DNA of 64,000 nucleotides from Elysia marginata (lineage: Eukaryota; Mollusca; Gastropoda; Plakobranchidae). The stretch lies in assembly GCA_019649035.1 (NCBI GenBank), contig BMAT01000545.1, positions 90,098 to 154,097 on the forward strand. Direction: 5' to 3'. Below are positions 60,137 through 64,000 of this stretch, piece by piece (position 1 is the first letter of the stretch; every line of letters begins with the position of its first letter). A program made the position numbers and the translations under genes. A model generated the notes under the pieces. The model was not told where the DNA came from and ran no database searches. It saw only the letters and a program-made list of their open reading frames with translations.

Positions 60137-60400
60137 CAATTCTCATACTTTTTGAAAGTTTCTTCGACTCTGCCGCCAAGACCTCGCTTGTTTTTTAGAC
60201 CTCTGCTCACACCTCATTTCTGCAATGAAGTTTTCTGCCGTTTCTTGCTATTCTTTCATTCGTTTCAGTTCTAATTAAGAGTTCAAAACAATTTGGAGAG
60301 AGGATTTTGAAGAAATCTACATTAATTCGACAAGTAGGTAGTTAAGAAAATCTCAGCTAAGACACGTATACGGTTTTAGATTATCCTCTGAGCCAGTAGC
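60137..60400. other. Spacer between the ACT array and a LINE remnant
   Basis: No gene or repeat recognised. Confidence 0.4.
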
Positions 60401-60479
60401 TTAGAGTAAAAAAGTGTTAGACATGTTGTTGAAAAGAACCTTCATCGAAAAGCACAAAGAAAGTTGAGACTTTAATAAG

Positions 60480-60960
60480 TAATAAAGAAGACACAGAGAG
60501 AAGGAAACAACTGTCTACAGCATTCCTCTATAAACTAAAAACTATTTGGATTAAAGCGATAAACTAAAAAGGAAATCAAAACTAAAACTGTATCGAAAAC
60601 TAGTCAAATCAGTTCTCACCTATGACTGTGGTAAATAGGCACCAAACCAAACGGAAGAGCAAAAGATAGACGCCCTTCACAGAAAACAACTAAAAAAACG
60701 TTCTTAACATCAGATACTCAGTGGAAATAACAAAATGGCTTCTATACAAGAAATGCAACGAGAAACCTCTTTCAAACCACATGCTAGAAAGTCGATGGCG
60801 TCCTTTTTGGCAAATCTTAAAAACGAGACAATGATATCAACGCTAACAAAGCGATGGGTAGTTACGTCTTTCCCCGGGTGGAAAAGGTTAGAGGAAACAA
60901 TGGCGACTCCAGTCATTCTTAGATGGGTCAAAGACCGAGATTATAGATGTTATGCATTCT
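60480..60960 (+). mobile_element. LINE reverse-transcriptase C-terminal remnant
   Basis: Across several frames the + strand reads KLKLYRKLVKSVLTYDCG, EEQKIDALHRKQLKK, LYKKCNEKPLSNHMLESRWR and SPGGKG. This fits the C-terminal region of non-LTR retrotransposon RTs, where blocks of the kind LYRxLVxxVLTYxCGTW and LESRWRxFGHILR occur. The copy has several in-frame stops and frame changes and no catalytic core. Confidence 0.65.
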
Positions 60961-61114
60961 TTTGTGCGTAAAAGGAAGGGATCCGTCTCAAATTCATTTT
61001 TAATTGTAAAATCCTGAAGTGAGAATGCTATTTGAAAGTCTTGGATCTGCTAAAGATGTTCTTTATTCAAAGACAGAGGTTCAAGTCTGGAAGATGAACT
61101 CATGTGTGACCGCT

Positions 61115-62760
61115 TCTTTACAGAATACAGAACAACTTTATTAATCCTTTATGAAAATTGCATTGACTGCTCATACATTGGAAAATAATAAAAGGACACA
61201 TGACAAGTAAATAGAGATATACAAGAACGGAAAGGTAAATTGATTAATAACTTGGAGTTCAATAGAATTTAATTATTGCTAATTTTGTCACATAAAATGC
61301 ATAAATTATAAATTATAAAATAATGCATATATACTCACATATAAAATAATAGACTAATATCACATTGCTAGTATTAATTGAAACAACTATCACAGAAACA
61401 AAGTAGTATATAGGTAGTAAAAATCTAGGAGGGGAATCAAATTTTTAAAATTCTCATTCAATAGTTTTAAAGATCTTGGTAAAAAGGATCGTTGTACCGG
61501 TTGGTTTTGACCGCTGGCATCCTGTATCTTCCTCTGCGTCCACAGAGTCGACTGTCGTATTGTCTTTTAGTATTTTTGTCTTTTTGGAAGTCTGTTCTTT
61601 GCAAAGGGTCTCGAAATTCAACTGTTTCACTCCCACCACCACGCCCGCTTTTTCAATTATTGTGTTGAGTTTATCTTTGTCACTACAGCTAATATTGCCT
61701 CCCCAGCTTTGGATGCCAAAGGTCAAAACACTGGTCAAGACTGAAGAATAAAACATTTGTAGAAAATTTTTCATGGACAATAAAAGATCTGAGTTTTTAA
61801 GGGGATTGATAATTTTATTATCAGTATTCTTATTAAAAGACAGTTTGTCGTCAATTACTACTCCGAGGTATTTAAAGCTCTGAACTCTTTCTATTTTCTT
61901 GCTATCAATTACAATTTGCTTTAGACATTTTTTGTTCCTACAAAAGTCAATTATCATATCTTTTGTTTTTTCAACATTTAATATAAAAAAATTATTATTA
62001 CACCATCTGGTGAAGGATTCTTTTTTTTTAAGTAATCGATTTCTTGGTCGTTTTTAATAGCTCTGTGAGTATTGTGTCGTCGGTTTAATTATCAATAATA
62101 CAGTCACTGTGTGTTGACCTACAGTCCGATGCGTACACTGAAAAAAGAAAAGGCGAGAAGACTGTGCCCCTAGGAGCTCCGGTAAAAGTAGTAATTGTGT
62201 CTGAACTTAAAAGAGAACTCCGTTTTACGCATTGAGGTCTGGCTGTCAGATACTTAAGTACCCAGAGAATAATACTAGGGGCTACATTATAAGTCACTAG
62301 CTTGTCTCATAGCACATTTGGCTGTTTTGAGTTGAATGCACTTGAAAAGTCGTAAAACATAAGTTTAATGGATATACCGGGTTTTTCAAGGTTTTAGAAT
62401 ATAGGAAATATAACGTGGCATCATCCACATTTCTATTACACCTGTGGGTAAATTTAAAACGATCCATGTGTTTATGAAGAATAGGATTTAGATATACCAG
62501 AAGAAATTTTTCAAACACTTTCATAACATACTGTGATGTTAGAGTCACAGGACGCAAGTCATTCATACGTACTACGTTATGTTTTTTAGGAACTGGAACG
62601 ATGTTGGATGTTTTCCAAACAAGGGGAATTTCGCAAGTGTTTCGCAAGTTTACGTTAGAATGAGAGAAATGTTGTTCGGATTTTGTGGATAAACTCATCA
62701 AATCTGAAAAGCAAGTAAAGATCAGAGAAGTGGTTTTGACGTTTGATGCCAAAAGGTTAC
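61115..62760 (-). mobile_element. CR1/Rex1-like LINE, 5'-truncated and decayed
   Basis: On the minus strand, in order: IPLVWKTSNIVPVPKK and MNDLRPVTLTSQYVMKVFE (near 62650-62510), FKFTHRCNRNVDDA, then WVLKYLTARPQCVK and TGAPRGTVFSPFLFSVYASDC (62270-62110), then VQSFKYLGVVIDDKLSFNKN and FGIQSWGG (61890-61670). A 3' stretch ending AATAAAGTTGTTCTGTATTCTG lies near 61117-61146, like the 3' ends of CR1-type LINEs. The endonuclease is absent. The catalytic FADD block falls in a frame break between 62085 and 61957. The PQGT block reads PRGT. Confidence 0.82.
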
Positions 62761-63320
62761 TTGTAGGTGGGATCCCAAGATGTTATCGGAGGACCACAAT
62801 CTTCAGAGAGATGAAATTGCCCATCGCATTCTGGACCGTTGTCGAAATGAAAATGGTGGAATCGAGAGATAGCTTGTTGTGGGAACTGATGGGGCTTCTC
62901 AAGTAAGGAATAAGTTCATTTTTATAACAGGGGATGAAACCTGCATCCATCACATTCATAGTACCCCTGAAACTAGGCGCGATTCAATGACTTGAACACA
63001 TACGTCACCGTCTGTTCCTCAAAAGTTCAAATTGAAAGAATCGGCATCCAAGTCGATAGTAACAGTCTTTTCGGATTAAAAAAGTGCTATACTGATTTAT
63101 GTCACAATACAAACTCCACGTGATATCAATGTTTATGCTAAACGATAATATGAAACATTTGAAAGCCTAAGAAATGTAGGTCGCCGAAAAAGACCTGGTC
63201 TTCTCGAAAGAGGCGTTGTTCTTCAGAATAGAGACCTTTAGCACACGCACCGTGTCTCACTACGCGTACGTGAAAATCGGGAGAGTAGATTGAGAAACTA
63301 TAAAAATAATGAAACCAGTT
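62735..63320 (+). mobile_element. Mariner-like transposase fragment, decayed
   Basis: The + strand reads KMLSEDHNLQRDEIAHRILDRCRNENGG (62778-62860) in two quotable blocks (SEDHNLQRDEIAHRI, LDRCRNENGG). It then reads GDETCIHH with TPETRRDSM near 62930-62985, KFKLKESASKS near 63020-63055, and RRKRPGLLERGVVLQN near 63185-63230. These are the middle blocks of mariner transposases, where GDETW and HDNARPHT carry catalytic Asp residues. Here the first Asp block is present with Trp changed to Cys, and the second is broken. Stops and frame shifts are frequent. The 5' part is missing where the CR1-like LINE begins, and the 3' part runs into the N gap. Confidence 0.82.
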
Positions 63321-63331
63321 TCTAAAAATAG

Positions 63332-63455
63332 NNNNNNNNNNNNNNNNNNNNNNNNNNNNNNNNNNNNNNNNNNNNNNNNNNNNNNNNNNNNNNNNNNNNN
63401 NNNNNNNNNNNNNNNNNNNNNNNNNNNNNNNNNNNNNNNNNNNNNNNNNNNNNNN
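63332..63455. other. Assembly gap (124 N) next to poly-C
   Basis: Run of N followed by 12 C, again a homopolymer edge. Confidence 0.98.
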
Positions 63456-63553
63456 CCCCCCCCCCCCAACACAACAAAGCACACAAAAAAAAGAATACAG
63501 TCAACACTGTGGATAGAGGTCTCCCTTATCCAGCCCAGGCCCCCAAACTAGAC

Positions 63554-63760
63554 TTGGAAACCTTTTTGAGCCTGACATTGAAGTGGCTAGAAGTTGAATA
63601 CCAATGAGGAAGTCTTTGATGAAAGTTTAGGTCTTATTTTCTCAGTTTCACAAACGACATTTGGAACCTTTTTGAGCCTGACATTGAAGTGGCAAGAACT
63701 TCAATACCAGTGAGGAAGTCCTTGATGAAGTTTAGGGCTTATTTTCTCAGCTACACAAAA
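63554..63760. repeat. Two-copy tandem repeat, ~105-bp unit
   Basis: Two copies begin TTGGAA(A)CCTTTTTGAGCC (63554 and 63661). They share TGACATTGAAGTGGC, AATACCA(A/G)TGAGGAAGTC and TTATTTTCTCAG, with a few differences. Confidence 0.9.
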
Positions 63761-64000
63761 ATTTTTAGGCTGGATATCTATTCACTCTTCACTCTTATCA
63801 AGCTGGAAAAGGAACCAAATCTTCGTGGAGATTGCATTAAAAGTAACTAAAATAAGTCTTTCTTATGTGGAAGTTCACGTGATTCATGTTAAAACCTCTT
63901 GAGTTATGGCAATTCCGTTACTTTTCATGTAGCCCTCGTAATAAAATGCTGTCAAATATGGACTCCCACAAAACAAACGAGAAACTTAAAATGCATTAAT
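63761..64000. other. Right edge, nothing recognised
   Basis: No coding or repeat signal supported. Confidence 0.4.

Noticed and set aside
59799-60198. Long open frames encoding poly-Ser, poly-Val or poly-Leu proteins
   Set aside because: All are translations of the (ACT)n microsatellite in different frames.
1-64000. LTR retroelements, virus-like elements, CRISPR arrays or rRNA
   Set aside because: No supporting protein blocks, long terminal repeats, spacer arrays or rRNA-like sequence were recognised on either strand.

Overview
The window looks like nuclear DNA of a mollusc, most likely a gastropod. It is AT-rich and intron-rich with canonical GT-AG splice sites. It carries a tRNA-derived SINE of the kind common in molluscs, RTE-like and CR1-like LINE remnants, a mariner remnant, several families of short inverted-repeat transposons, long trinucleotide microsatellites, and clusters of the palindromic motif CTAGATCTAG. 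The host assignment is inference; no species can be named from the sequence.

One host gene dominates. On the + strand, from 9469 to 41049, 22 coding exons join in a continuous frame (12,519 nt, 4,172 codons plus stop). I traced every junction by hand for GT/AG and phase. The product is a giant Tudor-repeat protein with 14 extended Tudor (eTud) units. Its architecture resembles the Drosophila Tudor / vertebrate TDRD6-TDRD15 group, whose members bind symmetrically dimethylated arginines on PIWI and other germ-granule proteins. One 4.5-kb exon encodes seven Tudor units, with Phe-Gly/Ser-Gly-rich linkers between some of them. It is followed by three nearly identical 534-bp exons in tandem, each a whole eTud unit. 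Two further intron-split or divergent units and one more degenerate unit follow. The protein ends in about 1,150 residues of acidic, Ser/Glu-rich, probably disordered sequence.

Region by region: 1-343 holds the end of an inverted-repeat transposon that runs off the left edge. 344-9444 is non-coding, with a CpG-rich patch near 7.3-7.5 kb that could be a promoter. 9469-41049 is the Tudor gene, whose introns contain a SINE with target-site duplication (intron 1), a 69-bp tandem duplication and a short MITE (intron 10), and a 1.18-kb hAT-like element with target-site duplication plus a G-rich run (intron 12). 41050-42.0 kb is probably the 3' UTR. 43.3-45.4 kb is a cluster of inverted-repeat elements, one nested in another. 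45.4-52.9 kb has no recognisable gene. 53.2-55.8 kb is a 5'-truncated RTE-like LINE (minus). 58.4-60.1 kb has several long trinucleotide arrays. 60.4-63.3 kb has a LINE tail remnant (+), a CR1-like LINE remnant (minus) and a mariner remnant (+). The right end has a two-copy tandem repeat. Assembly gaps lie at 11074-11078, 38729-38735, 52955-53147 and 63332-63455.

No rRNA, genuine tRNA gene, CRISPR array, LTR retroelement or virus-like element was recognised. The most interesting signal is the three-exon Tudor duplication: the exons are about 97% identical while the homologous introns between them have diverged strongly.
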